Part shown: positions 7,526-17,147 of the stretch, piece by piece | Numbering within the stretch: the stretch's first letter is position 1 | Layout: every line of letters starts with the position of its first letter | Assembly: GCA_028875335.1 (NCBI GenBank) | Contig: JAPPEF010000180.1 | Location: forward strand, 1-27,613 | DNA: 27,613 bases | Source of the DNA: Gemmatimonadota bacterium | GTDB taxonomy: Bacteria; Latescibacterota; UBA2968; UBA8231 | Direction: 5' to 3' | Notes under the pieces: generated by a model | Database searches by the model: none | The model's input: only the letters and a program-made list of their open reading frames with translations | Told to the model about the DNA's origin: nothing | Made by a program: the position numbers and the translations under genes

Positions 7526-9490
7526 TTGGTAAGAGCGCGATTGGTAGGCTTGCTCTTGTGCCTAGTGACAAGCGCAGGGATGTGGCGTCCGGCAGAAGCA
7601 GTAAAAATCTATCGACTAGGCGGCGAGGACTACGCTAGCTTTCCCCTGCTGCCCGAGGTAGTAGACGGCAGCGTCGAGTTCGAGCAGTTGAGTTGGGCCG
7701 ATGTGGACCCTGCCCAAGCCGGCAACTTCGACAGCGTCAACCTAGATGGAGTGCTGGCCCCCTACTACTACGGCAGCGACGAGAGCATCCTAGCCACAGT
7801 GGAAGAACGGGGCGGCTTTCTGATGACCGAGCGCTACTCGGGCTATGGCCGCGATCCGACTCTGAACGTAGTCGCCGATGGCGACTTCACCACCTTCTTC
7901 CTGGAGCACAATGCGTCGCTGTCGGATTACAGTCCGGGCGGCGGTATCACCGGCTTCACCCTGTACTTCGACCTCGGCGGCCTGTTCCCGGTCAACCGGG
8001 TGCGGGTGTCGCCGCGTCCCGGCTCCCCAAACTACATCGAGCACATGGCTATCGCCACCGGCAGTGGCGAACCCCACGGGGGAACGCCGAACTGGTCTCA
8101 TATGTCATTCCAGCGCAGACTCGTCGGCACGAAACTCGACTTCAATCTGGTGGCGGAGATCACGGAGAACAAAAGCCCGGTGGTGGAGATCCCGCTAGAC
8201 CGGACGCCGGTGCGACAGCTCGCCCTGTGGGTCAACCCGTTTCAGCGGCAGGCGTGGGAGATTGCGGAACTGGAGGTCTTCGCCGAAGGGTATGTGCCGT
8301 TCGCCAGCTATACCTCGAACACCATTCCGCTGGGTGCCCCCTCTAGCCTAGGTTGGGTGCGCTGGTCGGGTCGCCAAGACGAGTCGGCCCGGGTAACGAT
8401 CCGCAGTCATGGCGGCGACGATCCCGAGCCGTCCCGGTATTGGCGGCGGACCTTCCGCGCCGACGAGGAAGTGCCGTACGGGTCGGACGGATCGCCGCTG
8501 ACCCGGGCGCAGTACGACAAGCTGAAGGAAAAAGAAAAAGGTCGCATCACCCACGACGCGGCAAACTGGGACCTGTGGTCGGCACCGTATTCGTTTGGCG
8601 ACAGTCTGGGAGTGCCAATGGTGGCACCGCGGCCGCGCAACTACGTGCAGTTTTCGCTTGACTTCGCCAGTGATTTTCTCGATGGCGGGCAGGTCAATTT
8701 CCTCGAATTTGCAGTCTCGTCGCCGCCAGCGGCGACGGATCTGGTGGGAGAGGTGGATCCGTGGCAGGCCGAGGCTTCACAACTGACCGACTTCACGTAC
8801 GCGATGCGGCCCACCTTGTCGCTGCAGGATCGGGGTTTCGACAGCCTCGAGTTGCGCTTTCAAGGGGGCCGAGTGGTGGAGGTGGTCGAAGTCGAGGTGG
8901 CGGGAGCGGCAGTGGCCTTCGCGGAGATAGACAGCCTGCGCACCGAGGACCGGGTGGTGGTGAGCTTTCCACGGCTGGCGGTGGACCAGAGCGGTGAGTT
9001 GTTCCAGGTTCGGCTGCGGGGCGAGGTGTATCGGTATGCGGCGACCTTCCAGGGTCGCATTTTCGACAGCCAAGCACCGGAGGAGGTCTGGCAACCGGTG
9101 CGGGGCGGCGATGCGACCAACAGGCTAGACAGCAACCGTCTGTCGGTCGAGACGCTGTCGCTGGACGCGTCGATTGTGAGCGGGTTGCAGGTCGAGCCGA
9201 CCGCGTTTACGCCCAACGGAGATGGCATCAACGACGCAGTGGCGATCCAGTACGACCTGCTGAAATTGACCGAGGACCGGCTAGTGGAGGTGGGGGTGTG
9301 GGATATGTCGGGCCGGCTAGTGCGGGAGGTATATGCGGGCTGGGATCATTCAGGTCAGTACATCCAGCCTTGGGACGGACGGGACAGCAACGGCCAGCTA
9401 GTGCCGCCAGGGCTCTACGTATGCCGGGTCGCGGTCGATCGCGAAGGGGGCCGCGACAGCGGAACCCGCCTGATTGCGGTGGCGTATTGA
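7526..9490 (+). CDS. Secreted discoidin-like/PNGDG-FlgD-like surface protein 1
   Basis: A TTG start at 7526 is chosen: AGAGGGGG ends 5 bases before it, and a signal peptide begins directly ('LVRARLVGLLLCLVTSAG', cleavage near 'AEA'). The in-frame ATG at 7442 falls inside a terminator-like hairpin. The product is about 654 residues. In order it shows a discoidin (F5/8 type C)-like domain around 85-255 ('VVADGDFTTFF', 'FTLYFDLGGLFPVNRVRVSP', 'WEIAELEVFAEGY'), an Ig-like module around 270-400 ('VTIRSHGGDD', 'WDLWSAPY', 'PRNYVQFSLDF'), a beta-rich segment, and a C-terminal FlgD-like domain starting at 'FTPNGDGINDAVAIQYDL' (near residue 560) with 'WDGRDSNGQLVPPGLY' near the end. It ends in 'LIAVAY'. 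The next two genes encode relatives with the same plan. A secreted or outer-surface location is likely; the ligand is unknown. Confidence 0.8.
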   Translation: MVRARLVGLLLCLVTSAGMWRPAEAVKIYRLGGEDYASFPLLPEVVDGSVEFEQLSWADVDPAQAGNFDSVNLDGVLAPYYYGSDESILATVEERGGFLMTERYSGYGRDPTLNVVADGDFTTFFLEHNASLSDYSPGGGITGFTLYFDLGGLFPVNRVRVSPRPGSPNYIEHMAIATGSGEPHGGTPNWSHMSFQRRLVGTKLDFNLVAEITENKSPVVEIPLDRTPVRQLALWVNPFQRQAWEIAELEVFAEGYVPFASYTSNTIPLGAPSSLGWVRWSGRQDESARVTIRSHGGDDPEPSRYWRRTFRADEEVPYGSDGSPLTRAQYDKLKEKEKGRITHDAANWDLWSAPYSFGDSLGVPMVAPRPRNYVQFSLDFASDFLDGGQVNFLEFAVSSPPAATDLVGEVDPWQAEASQLTDFTYAMRPTLSLQDRGFDSLELRFQGGRVVEVVEVEVAGAAVAFAEIDSLRTEDRVVVSFPRLAVDQSGELFQVRLRGEVYRYAATFQGRIFDSQAPEEVWQPVRGGDATNRLDSNRLSVETLSLDASIVSGLQVEPTAFTPNGDGINDAVAIQYDLLKLTEDRLVEVGVWDMSGRLVREVYAGWDHSGQYIQPWDGRDSNGQLVPPGLYVCRVAVDREGGRDSGTRLIAVAY

Positions 9491-9495
9491 GGCGC

Positions 9496-9523
9496 GGCTT
9501 GTCGGCCGCGGGCCGGCGAAGCC
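9496..9523 (+). other. GC-rich stem-loop between surface genes 1 and 2
   Basis: GGCTT pairs with AAGCC (9496-9500 with 9519-9523), enclosing CGGCC/GGCCG around a GCG loop. No U-tract follows, so it is unlikely to end transcription. It may modulate relative expression of the two genes by stabilising the upstream message. Confidence 0.35.
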
Positions 9524-9558
9524 GTCAATCCTCTGAATTGCCCACGAGGACTGCCCAA

Positions 9559-12105
9559 ATGCGAAAGAGACGTAGCAACATGAACGGCAGGATCAGCACG
9601 GCGCTGACTCTCTGGGTCCTGTGTGGCAGCGCGGTCTGGGGCCAGGGGTACGTCATCCGCGGCAACCAAATCGTGGTAGAGGGCCGCCACCTGAAAACCT
9701 GGGAGTTCCCCGTCGGCACGGTGGAGTTCTTCGCCCCGGCGAACGCGGCCCAACCGCACTTTGTGGCCAAGGATATCGACGCGACCCAAGACATTGTCGA
9801 GCACCTGAAACGGAACCCACCCAAAGGAGTCAAGGCTGAAGACGTCGACTTGCTGGATGCGGTGCGGGCCGGCACCAATGCGGCCGAGGTAGCCAACCTC
9901 TTCGACGGAGATCTGACTTCGTACTGGCAGCCCGACTCGGACGAGCCACTGCGCGACTGGTGGTTCGAGTTGGATCTAGGGCGGATCGCGTCCGCGACCC
10001 GCATTCTCCTGACCTTTGTCGATGAGGATCTTGGCGATCCCTTTCTCCAGTATACCCTGCTGACCTCGGATGGCGAGCGTCCCGAGCAGGGCCTGAGGGA
10101 CGTCAAGGGCTACGTCGTCGTCTACGCGAGTCCGGGCGCGAACAAGAGCCAACGGGTCTTCGACATTGAGCTGGAGCCGTCGGGAGACGCCCGCGATCCG
10201 CACTGGCGGGGAGACCAGCTCCGCTACGTCCAACTCGTGGTGACGGAAAGTGACTCGGTGCGAGGTGCCGAAGTATCCCGCGAGGTTTACGAAGCCTTGG
10301 AGCCCGCCCGCCGAGGGACGGTGGACTACTATAAGAAGGTGGCCGATGGGAGCATCCGGGTCGAGCCAGAGATCTACGAGGCAATCGACGCGGGATCGCG
10401 TGGCGAGATTCGCTACTTCCGCCGCGAGCGTCCTCGTCTGGCCGAGATGGAAGTGCGGACAATAGGCGAGAACATCGCCCTAGGGTTGGCCGCCCGCCGG
10501 GGAGTGGCGCAAAAGATAGAAATTGATACCACCGTAGTCACCAGCTTGGTGGACGGCCTGTATGAAACTACGGTCGGGACCACCACCGTGGAGAACCGCC
10601 TGCGCTTCTTCTTTTTCGACCTAGGTGCCTTCTTCTGGGTGGATCGAGTGCAGATGTTCTTCCTGAACGCGGGGTACTGGGGACCTATCACCCAGTACGA
10701 AATCCAAACCTCAGACGGCAGTCTGACCCCTGAAGGCACACTAGCTTGGACCAGCCAGGCGCTCGGGGGCGACGGCGGCATGGATTACCACGTCAACCTG
10801 TTCGAATCCACGGTCGCCCGCTACATCAGCATTCCCTATTCCGGCGGCCTAGCGGGAGGCAACGCAGACACGCGGGAGATCCAGATCTACGGCGAGGGAT
10901 ACCAGCCTCGCGTCTCACTCACGTCGTCCCTGATCGCGCTGGACGGTGCCCGAACGCTGAGTTCGATCGAGTGGGAGGGGGACACGCCCCCGGGAACCTC
11001 CATCGCGCTGCGCAGCCGGACCGGCAACCAGCTCGCCGATGTCCTCCGCTATTTCAAGAAGGACGGTAGCGAGATAACAGAAGAGCAGTACAACAAGCTG
11101 AACAAATTCGCCAAGAAGGATGTCGAGATCGTGACCGAGCAGGTGGCCGGGGGCGACTGGAGCGATTGGAGCGAGGAATACGAGTTCTCGGGGTCCCCCA
11201 TCACGTCGCCAAGCCCGCGATCCTACCTCATGCTCCAGGCCTGGCTGAAGACTAGCGATCCGCAACAGGCCGCTTCCCTGCGGTCCATTCGGCTGAACTT
11301 CCTCGATCCCCTAGCCCAGCAGGCCCTAGGAGAACTCGAGCCGGGCTTGGTATCCGAGTTGGGTGCCACCGACACCCTGTCCCTGTTCGTCAAAGCTCGG
11401 TTCCTGCAAAGCGGCCCGGGAATGGACCAGATTCGCCTGTACGCTCCCGGGGTGGACCTAGATCTGCAACTCCTCCGCATGGGCCGGGAGTCACAGTGGG
11501 ACGCCGGCCCGGTGGCCGAGTTGGGACCAGCCGATCTGGAGCAGGTCCCGACCGGATCGGATTCGCTGTGGGTGCGCCTAGATTCGGCGGTGGGCCCCGA
11601 GGTCAATCTAATCGAAGTGCGGTTCACCACGACCCTGTTCCGCCCCGGCGCTATCCTGCAGGCGGAACTGGGAACTTCGTCCGAGGCCAATCGGTGGCAA
11701 CGGATCGATCCCGGCGATGCGACCGCCTTGGCCTCGAGTCAGGGGATGCTGTTGCGCGGGCCGTTGGCAGACAAACGGGTGATGGGCCCGTTGACGATCA
11801 CTGCTCCGATCCTGACCCCGAACGGCGATGGGATCAACGACGAAGCGCGGTTTGAGTTCTCGGTGCTCCGGCTTACCGGGCAGCGCGCGGTGCAGACCCG
11901 CCTCTACGATCTGGGCGGTGGTCTGGTGCGGGCGTGGGAGGAACGGCGTCCCCTCGTGAGCGGATCGTACGCGGTCCGCTGGTCCGGCCACGACCAGAGC
12001 GGCCGGCTGGTGCCACCTGGGATCTACCTGTTGGAGATCGAGGTAGATGCGGACACAGACGTATCGAGCCGCAAGGTGCACCGCGTGATCCACGTAGCGT
12101 ATTGA
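9559..12105 (+). CDS. Secreted double-discoidin/PNGDG-FlgD-like surface protein 2
   Basis: The start at 9559 is preferred: GAGGA (9546-9550) lies 8 bases upstream and a signal peptide follows, with a likely cut after 'SAVWGQ'. An ATG at 9580 is possible; the longer upstream frame overlaps the previous gene and is a shadow. At about 848 residues it is the longest of the three related proteins. It has two discoidin-like domains ('VANLFDGDLTSYWQPDSD', 'FDLGAFFWVDRVQMFFLNAG', 'TREIQIYGEGYQ'). Between them are two repeats of a Y-x-x-L/I motif ('EVYEALEPARRGTVDYY', 'EIYEAIDAGSRGEIRYF'). An Ig-like module follows ('IALRSRTGNQ', 'EEQYNKLNKFAKKDVEIV', 'WSDWSEEY', 'PSPRSYLMLQAWL'), then the C-terminal domain from 'LTPNGDGINDEARFEFSVL' near residue 750, closing with 'VPPGIYLLEIEV' and 'VIHVAY'. 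It lies in the same transcript as its neighbours. Confidence 0.8.
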   Translation: MRKRRSNMNGRISTALTLWVLCGSAVWGQGYVIRGNQIVVEGRHLKTWEFPVGTVEFFAPANAAQPHFVAKDIDATQDIVEHLKRNPPKGVKAEDVDLLDAVRAGTNAAEVANLFDGDLTSYWQPDSDEPLRDWWFELDLGRIASATRILLTFVDEDLGDPFLQYTLLTSDGERPEQGLRDVKGYVVVYASPGANKSQRVFDIELEPSGDARDPHWRGDQLRYVQLVVTESDSVRGAEVSREVYEALEPARRGTVDYYKKVADGSIRVEPEIYEAIDAGSRGEIRYFRRERPRLAEMEVRTIGENIALGLAARRGVAQKIEIDTTVVTSLVDGLYETTVGTTTVENRLRFFFFDLGAFFWVDRVQMFFLNAGYWGPITQYEIQTSDGSLTPEGTLAWTSQALGGDGGMDYHVNLFESTVARYISIPYSGGLAGGNADTREIQIYGEGYQPRVSLTSSLIALDGARTLSSIEWEGDTPPGTSIALRSRTGNQLADVLRYFKKDGSEITEEQYNKLNKFAKKDVEIVTEQVAGGDWSDWSEEYEFSGSPITSPSPRSYLMLQAWLKTSDPQQAASLRSIRLNFLDPLAQQALGELEPGLVSELGATDTLSLFVKARFLQSGPGMDQIRLYAPGVDLDLQLLRMGRESQWDAGPVAELGPADLEQVPTGSDSLWVRLDSAVGPEVNLIEVRFTTTLFRPGAILQAELGTSSEANRWQRIDPGDATALASSQGMLLRGPLADKRVMGPLTITAPILTPNGDGINDEARFEFSVLRLTGQRAVQTRLYDLGGGLVRAWEERRPLVSGSYAVRWSGHDQSGRLVPPGIYLLEIEVDADTDVSSRKVHRVIHVAY

Positions 12106-12121
12106 CGCCAGGGTCTATCGA

Positions 12122-14305
12122 GTGAGAATTCAGCGGATCAGAACTAGCTTGGTCATGCTCGGGACATTCTGTCTGGTGGCCCAGAATCTATCTGCCGACA
12201 GCCGGGTGCTGGGCGGCACTAGCGGCCAACCCTGGAACGGCGGCGGTGGAGAGATCCCGACCGCGGTGCAAATCAGTATCGACGAGGCCGCGATCACCAA
12301 CGCCCCGGGCGATGTGGTGGACTTCGACTTTCCCGGCAAACCGGGCTGGATCTTCCCCCAGCGAGCCGACTCCACCAGGAATATCGCGGCCGGAGCCACC
12401 CTGACCTCGCCGAACCTCTTGACGCTCGGCCTCGCCGAGGAGCTGCTCCTGATGGTGGACGGCGATCTCGAGACGGCTTTCACCCGCAAGAGCGAGGCCG
12501 AGGGGCCACAGGTCCTCGCCTTCGGGGCCATGATCGACTTTGACTTGGGCGCGCGCTTCGGGGTGAATCGGGTCCAGTTCTTTCCGCGCAACGCCCCAGG
12601 TTTCGCAGCGCCCGACTTTCCTTTCCAAAACGACTATCTGCGCGCGTACGAGCTTCTGGTCAACAACGGCAGCGAGAATGACAGAGACGAGTCCGGCCGG
12701 CCGGTGATGACCAGCTTCAAGCTGGAGCTCCAGAACGACCAGCCCGTGGTCGACCTGCGGATTCCCCCCCAGTACCTGCGCTTCCTGCGACTGAGGTCGC
12801 AGACGTCCATCGGCTTCGAAATCGCCGAGTTTCGGGTCTTCGGGACGGGATTCGTACCCGAAGCCCAATACATCTCCAATGTTTACGATCTGGGTTCCAA
12901 CTGGGGCGTGTGGGGCAAGATTCGCTGGCTTGAGGAGAGCCTAGGTCTCGCCGGGATGGCGCAGGCCCGCATTGCGACGCGCGCCGGGCATGACGATACG
13001 CCGCTGGAATTCACTCGCCCCGGTCCCGGCGGTGAGGTGAATCTCCCCTATAAGGAGGGCGCGGTCGCCACCACGGCCTCAGGAGAGCAGATTGCCCTAG
13101 ACGATTTGGAACCGCTCGATGCACTGCGAGCTTACCGGGCGCTGCCGCTAACAGAGAAGAACCAGGTAGCGCTGAGCCTAGAGGACTATCGCGGCCTGAG
13201 GCCACGGGGCGAAATCCGGGACGATCCAGACGCCTGGACGCCCTGGTCGGCTCCCTATGGGCAAGAGGGCACCAGCGGCATCACGGTCGAGAACATCAAT
13301 GACGAGCAGCTTGGGGCGGTCATCAGCACTCCGGCCCCACGGCGCTATTTTCAGGTCCGGGTCGAACTGGCGAGCCGGGACCTGGAGGCAGCGACCGGGG
13401 TTGGGCAGTTGGCCTTCACGGTGTTCCCGCCGGTGGCCGAGCGGATCGTCGGCGAGATCTACCCTCGTCGGGTCGAGCTGGGCATTCCGGCAACCTTCAC
13501 CTACGCGGTCATGCCGACCCAGATACGGCCGGGCCAAGACAGCGGCTTCGACACCTTCGAGATCGCCACGCCGGTCCGGGTCGAAGCGATCGACTCGGTC
13601 CAAGTCCTTTTCCACGATGGCCGCATCGAGGCGGCGGATTTCTCCAGTCAAGATCTGAGCCCATCGGCGCTGCCCACCGATCCAGCCGCCGATTTCGGCA
13701 TCGAGGCGGTGGAGGAACGGCGGTTCCGGGTGTGCTTCCCGCTCATAACGGATAGCGACCTAGAGGCCGCCGAGGCCGCCGTCCTGAGGATTCGGTTTCG
13801 CTGTCGCGTCCTCCGATACGGGACGACCTTTACCGGGTGGGCCGGCAACACCGGGACCGGGATCACCGGTCAGAAGATCCTCGCCGGCAACGCGGCCCAC
13901 CTCGGCCCCGAGGACGCCACCTTTCCTCCGATGGGAACGGAGGACCCGCGGGTGCTGTCGGTCGATGTGCCCTTTGCGGCCGGTGCCGTCCTGATCAATA
14001 CCCGGGCCGTACCGCGGCCCCTCAGCCCCAACGGCGACGGGGTCAACGACCAGACCCGCATCTCCTACGACCTGTCGCGCGTGATCGGTCCCATACCCGT
14101 TGAGGTGAAGGTGTTCGATCTGGCCGGGCACCTAGTCCGCCGCCTCTTCTCCGGCGAGCAGGGAGGCGGTCACTGGTCGATCGCATGGGATGGAACCAAC
14201 GGCAGTGGCAAGCGCGTGCCGCCCGGGATCTATCTGGCTCACGTAAACGTGCTCAGCAGCGCCAGCGCCGAGACGGCCACCACCGTGGTCGAAGTGGTAT
14301 ACTGA
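12122..14305 (+). CDS. Secreted discoidin-like/PNGDG-FlgD-like surface protein 3
   Basis: The start is a GTG at 12122, 16 bases after the previous stop, with AGGG about 8 bases upstream and a signal peptide right after it ('MRIQRIRTSLVMLGTFCLVA'). The 727-residue product repeats the plan of the two genes before it: a discoidin-like domain ('LLMVDGDLETAFTRKS', 'MIDFDLGARFGVNRVQFFP', 'GFEIAEFRVFGTGFVPEAQY'), an Ig-like module with a long insert ('LRAYRALPLTEKNQVALS', 'LEDYRGLRPRGEIRDD', then 'WTPWSAPYG' and 'PAPRRYFQVRVELAS'), a beta-rich segment, and the FlgD-like C-terminus from 'LSPNGDGVNDQTRISYDL' near residue 635 to 'VPPGIYLAHVNVL' and 'VVEVVY'. The three proteins have diverged well beyond simple duplicates, which suggests distinct roles in one structure. 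No catalytic motif is seen. Confidence 0.8.
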   Translation: MRIQRIRTSLVMLGTFCLVAQNLSADSRVLGGTSGQPWNGGGGEIPTAVQISIDEAAITNAPGDVVDFDFPGKPGWIFPQRADSTRNIAAGATLTSPNLLTLGLAEELLLMVDGDLETAFTRKSEAEGPQVLAFGAMIDFDLGARFGVNRVQFFPRNAPGFAAPDFPFQNDYLRAYELLVNNGSENDRDESGRPVMTSFKLELQNDQPVVDLRIPPQYLRFLRLRSQTSIGFEIAEFRVFGTGFVPEAQYISNVYDLGSNWGVWGKIRWLEESLGLAGMAQARIATRAGHDDTPLEFTRPGPGGEVNLPYKEGAVATTASGEQIALDDLEPLDALRAYRALPLTEKNQVALSLEDYRGLRPRGEIRDDPDAWTPWSAPYGQEGTSGITVENINDEQLGAVISTPAPRRYFQVRVELASRDLEAATGVGQLAFTVFPPVAERIVGEIYPRRVELGIPATFTYAVMPTQIRPGQDSGFDTFEIATPVRVEAIDSVQVLFHDGRIEAADFSSQDLSPSALPTDPAADFGIEAVEERRFRVCFPLITDSDLEAAEAAVLRIRFRCRVLRYGTTFTGWAGNTGTGITGQKILAGNAAHLGPEDATFPPMGTEDPRVLSVDVPFAAGAVLINTRAVPRPLSPNGDGVNDQTRISYDLSRVIGPIPVEVKVFDLAGHLVRRLFSGEQGGGHWSIAWDGTNGSGKRVPPGIYLAHVNVLSSASAETATTVVEVVY

Positions 14306-14342
14306 AACTGGTTTGGCGATTTCACCGAGAGAGGGTCTCTCC

Positions 14343-17147
14343 ATGTTGACGACCGGCAAGGCGATGGGATTACTGAGTATGTTCGCGCTCATCGCCACGA
14401 TGCAGGCATCCGAGGTGTGCGGTCAGTCCTCCGGCCGGCTTCTCGGACAGCGGCGCGGGCAAGAAATAACCTATGAACCGAGGGGACCTGGCGTCCTCTA
14501 CGACGCCCTGGATCCGGCCCTCAAGAAGTGGTACGTGCCCCAAGAGCTTTACGAGCTGTACGGCTGGCAGGCGTGGGAGTACTCCAACTATGCCCGCGAA
14601 CAGTACCAGCGGTACGTAAACACCGACCGCGAGGGCGACCCCTTCTACGATCTCTACGGCAACTACCTGACCCGGGGGTGGCTGGTTTACGACTGGAATC
14701 AGAGTCAGCCCGGCCAGTTCGGTTCCTCGCTCTACAAGGATCCCAGATTCGCTAACTGGTTCAGCAGCGTCCTAGTGAGCTCGGATTCCAGAGGCCAGTT
14801 TCACTATGCCATAACGGCCGGGAATCAGATCAGAACGGCGTTGACGCCGCTCACCTTCTCCAAGCCCAACTTCAACGGCATACAGATGGACTTCGCCTCG
14901 GACAAGTACCGCGGCTCAATGCTGTTTTCCCGGATCAGCTTGCCGATCGCCAGTACCACGGCCAAGAACGCACCCGCGACGGTGACTAATGGCACCAACC
15001 TGATGGGCGGGCGGGTCGTCGCCCAGGTTGGGGACTTCGTGGAAGTAGGGGCGACTATGGTCAACGCCCACAACTCCACGACCTTCGAGGACGCCTTCGA
15101 GCAAAACCCGCTCAAAGGCACACTCGCTGCCAACCAAGGAGCGGTCCCGGTGCGCGGCCTGGCCCTTGTTCTGAGCGACGATTCACCGGACGACGGCGTG
15201 GCTGGCGCGGCCCTGTTCTCGCACGAGATCATCATAACCACCGAGGACCCAGCCACCGGGAGGCGGGAGGAGATCCGCCAGCGGGCGATGGTGACCGATC
15301 CGGCCGCGTGGCCCGTGGTCAGCGGCGGATTCCACCACGAGGGCTTCCAGAGTGCGGACGGGGCCGAGAAGATCGTAATCAGTTACGACTTCACCGACAT
15401 CGCCTACACTGGGCCGCGTCCGAATACCATCGCGAAGATCACCTTCGATCTGGTGGTGGCCAATGACTACCGCATCCAGATCTGGTCCGACCGTCAGACC
15501 GGATTGCGCCCCATGCCCAACCTGCCGCTCAGCGGCGAAGATATCGACGAACTGGCACCAGCGCTCTTCGAAGTGGCCCGGGCCGCAGGCAATGTGCCGG
15601 ACAACTCCAACCAGACCCGGCTCGTCTTCGAATACGGCTTGCCCACGGCGAACATGGTTTACGGATTCACCGTGGACGTCAAGGAGGTGATGGGATTTGA
15701 TGCTTACGCCGAACTGGCCATCAGCCGGTCCTACCACCAGTTCCCCAGCCCCAGCCTAGCCCAAGCAGGCCGCGCTCCGTCCAGCTATTCCAAGGAGGCA
15801 GAGGCGTGGATGGTCAATGTGTCAAAGGTGGCCTATCCGTTCTTCGCCTTCGGCGAGGCCTTCCGCCTGGACCCCGACTACTCCACCACGGCGTACCTCG
15901 TAAACAGCGAAGGGGACATCCTCTACGACCATTCGACCCGGCACCTCTACGAGTTCGTCGAAGACAATGACGACCAGGACCGAATTTCCGACTGGGCCCG
16001 ATTCGAGCAGGGCTCCGGTGATGCCAACGTATTCCCGGGCTGGGACGAGAACAACGACTTCGTGTCGGACTTTAATCAAAACGACAGCGTCATTCTATCG
16101 AATCGCATCCCCGACTATGAGGAGCCCTTCTTCCGCTACTATTCAGACCGGCCCGAGTTCCTCTTCGGCATCGACCTGAACAACAACAACTGGGTGGACC
16201 GCTTCGAGAACGACGATCTAGCCGACTACCCCTACAAGACAGACCAGCAGGGGTACAACGTGTACGGTGGCGCTTTTGTAACGCCCGACATCAGGGCCAC
16301 GCTGGGGCTTCTGCGGATCCGCTCGTTGTCTGCCGCGCGCAAGAACCACACGACCTACGGGCTGGTCACCTTTGCGCACGACTATCCCCGATTCGGCGCG
16401 GTTCGGGTCTACAATATGCTCAAGCGGACCAGGGACACCATCCCCGACGACCGCCGGGAAATGACTCCTTATCTCGGTCTGGCCACCGGCAACATAGCCA
16501 ACATCGAGGACGTGCTCCCGGCCCGCGACACTTGGGTGAACTCGACCTACTTGGAGTTGGCTTATCGCCCGGTGCGCGAGTTGAAGACCCGGACCAAGAT
16601 CAAGTACGACCTGTATGCTCAGCAGGGAGACGCCTACGAGCGGGGCGTCGGCCCTATCCTCGAGGAGCGCACCCACTTCTTCGGACTCATCAACAAAGCG
16701 GATTACACCTACCGCGTCCGCGGCCTTGAGATCCAACCCAAGATCAAGAGCGAGTACCTAAACCAAGCGCCTTTCATCCTAGAGGGCAATGAGCGCGAGG
16801 AGTGGACGGGAACGGGCACCCTGCTGCTGCGACATCCCATGTTGAGCGCGTCGTCTTTTGAGGCCGGGCTGGAATACCATCGAGTTGTGGATCTGCTGCT
16901 AGACGAGAACAAGGCCCTCGTCGCCAACCGGGTGGGGGCCACAGGTGACTCCCGCAGCCTAGTGCTAGCCGCCCAGTGGTCCAACGTCCGGGAATACCAA
17001 GGCTATACCCTGACCACCCAGTTCGGCATCATTTACACCCGGGTCTGGGACGAGTTCATCGCCGCCGGTAACCAAGGAGAGTCGGTGAAGGAAGACCGGG
17101 GCCGCGAATTGAGCACCACCTTCATAACTGTATATGCTGGACTGTGA
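14343..17147 (+). CDS. Probable outer-membrane beta-barrel protein with calcium-type loops, paralog A
   Basis: GAGAGAGGG at 14327-14335 is well placed for the ATG at 14343, where the signal peptide begins ('MLTTGKAMGLLSMFALIATM', cut near 'VCGQ'). The frame extends upstream to 14313, but that piece is not signal-like. The roughly 934-residue product is rich in alternating strands with aromatic residues. An N-terminal block reads 'ALKKWYVPQELYELYGWQAW', 'YDLYGNYLTRGWLVYDWNQS'. The middle carries 'GATMVNAHNS' and 'DDSPDDGVAGAALFSHEI'. Around residues 537-625 is a stretch of acidic loops ('EDNDDQDRISDW', 'DENNDFVSDFNQND', 'DLNNNNWVDRFE') that resemble EF-hand-type calcium sites. The final third is a run of strands typical of a barrel, ending in the strand 'TTFITVYAGL'. 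Barrel identity is inferred from composition, not from a recognised family. Confidence 0.72.
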   Translation: MLTTGKAMGLLSMFALIATMQASEVCGQSSGRLLGQRRGQEITYEPRGPGVLYDALDPALKKWYVPQELYELYGWQAWEYSNYAREQYQRYVNTDREGDPFYDLYGNYLTRGWLVYDWNQSQPGQFGSSLYKDPRFANWFSSVLVSSDSRGQFHYAITAGNQIRTALTPLTFSKPNFNGIQMDFASDKYRGSMLFSRISLPIASTTAKNAPATVTNGTNLMGGRVVAQVGDFVEVGATMVNAHNSTTFEDAFEQNPLKGTLAANQGAVPVRGLALVLSDDSPDDGVAGAALFSHEIIITTEDPATGRREEIRQRAMVTDPAAWPVVSGGFHHEGFQSADGAEKIVISYDFTDIAYTGPRPNTIAKITFDLVVANDYRIQIWSDRQTGLRPMPNLPLSGEDIDELAPALFEVARAAGNVPDNSNQTRLVFEYGLPTANMVYGFTVDVKEVMGFDAYAELAISRSYHQFPSPSLAQAGRAPSSYSKEAEAWMVNVSKVAYPFFAFGEAFRLDPDYSTTAYLVNSEGDILYDHSTRHLYEFVEDNDDQDRISDWARFEQGSGDANVFPGWDENNDFVSDFNQNDSVILSNRIPDYEEPFFRYYSDRPEFLFGIDLNNNNWVDRFENDDLADYPYKTDQQGYNVYGGAFVTPDIRATLGLLRIRSLSAARKNHTTYGLVTFAHDYPRFGAVRVYNMLKRTRDTIPDDRREMTPYLGLATGNIANIEDVLPARDTWVNSTYLELAYRPVRELKTRTKIKYDLYAQQGDAYERGVGPILEERTHFFGLINKADYTYRVRGLEIQPKIKSEYLNQAPFILEGNEREEWTGTGTLLLRHPMLSASSFEAGLEYHRVVDLLLDENKALVANRVGATGDSRSLVLAAQWSNVREYQGYTLTTQFGIIYTRVWDEFIAAGNQGESVKEDRGRELSTTFITVYAGL

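Noticed and set aside
9298..9558. Upstream extension of surface protein 2 from 9298
   Set aside because: It overlaps the end of surface protein 1, is not signal-like, and a good ribosome-binding site with signal peptide lies at 9559.
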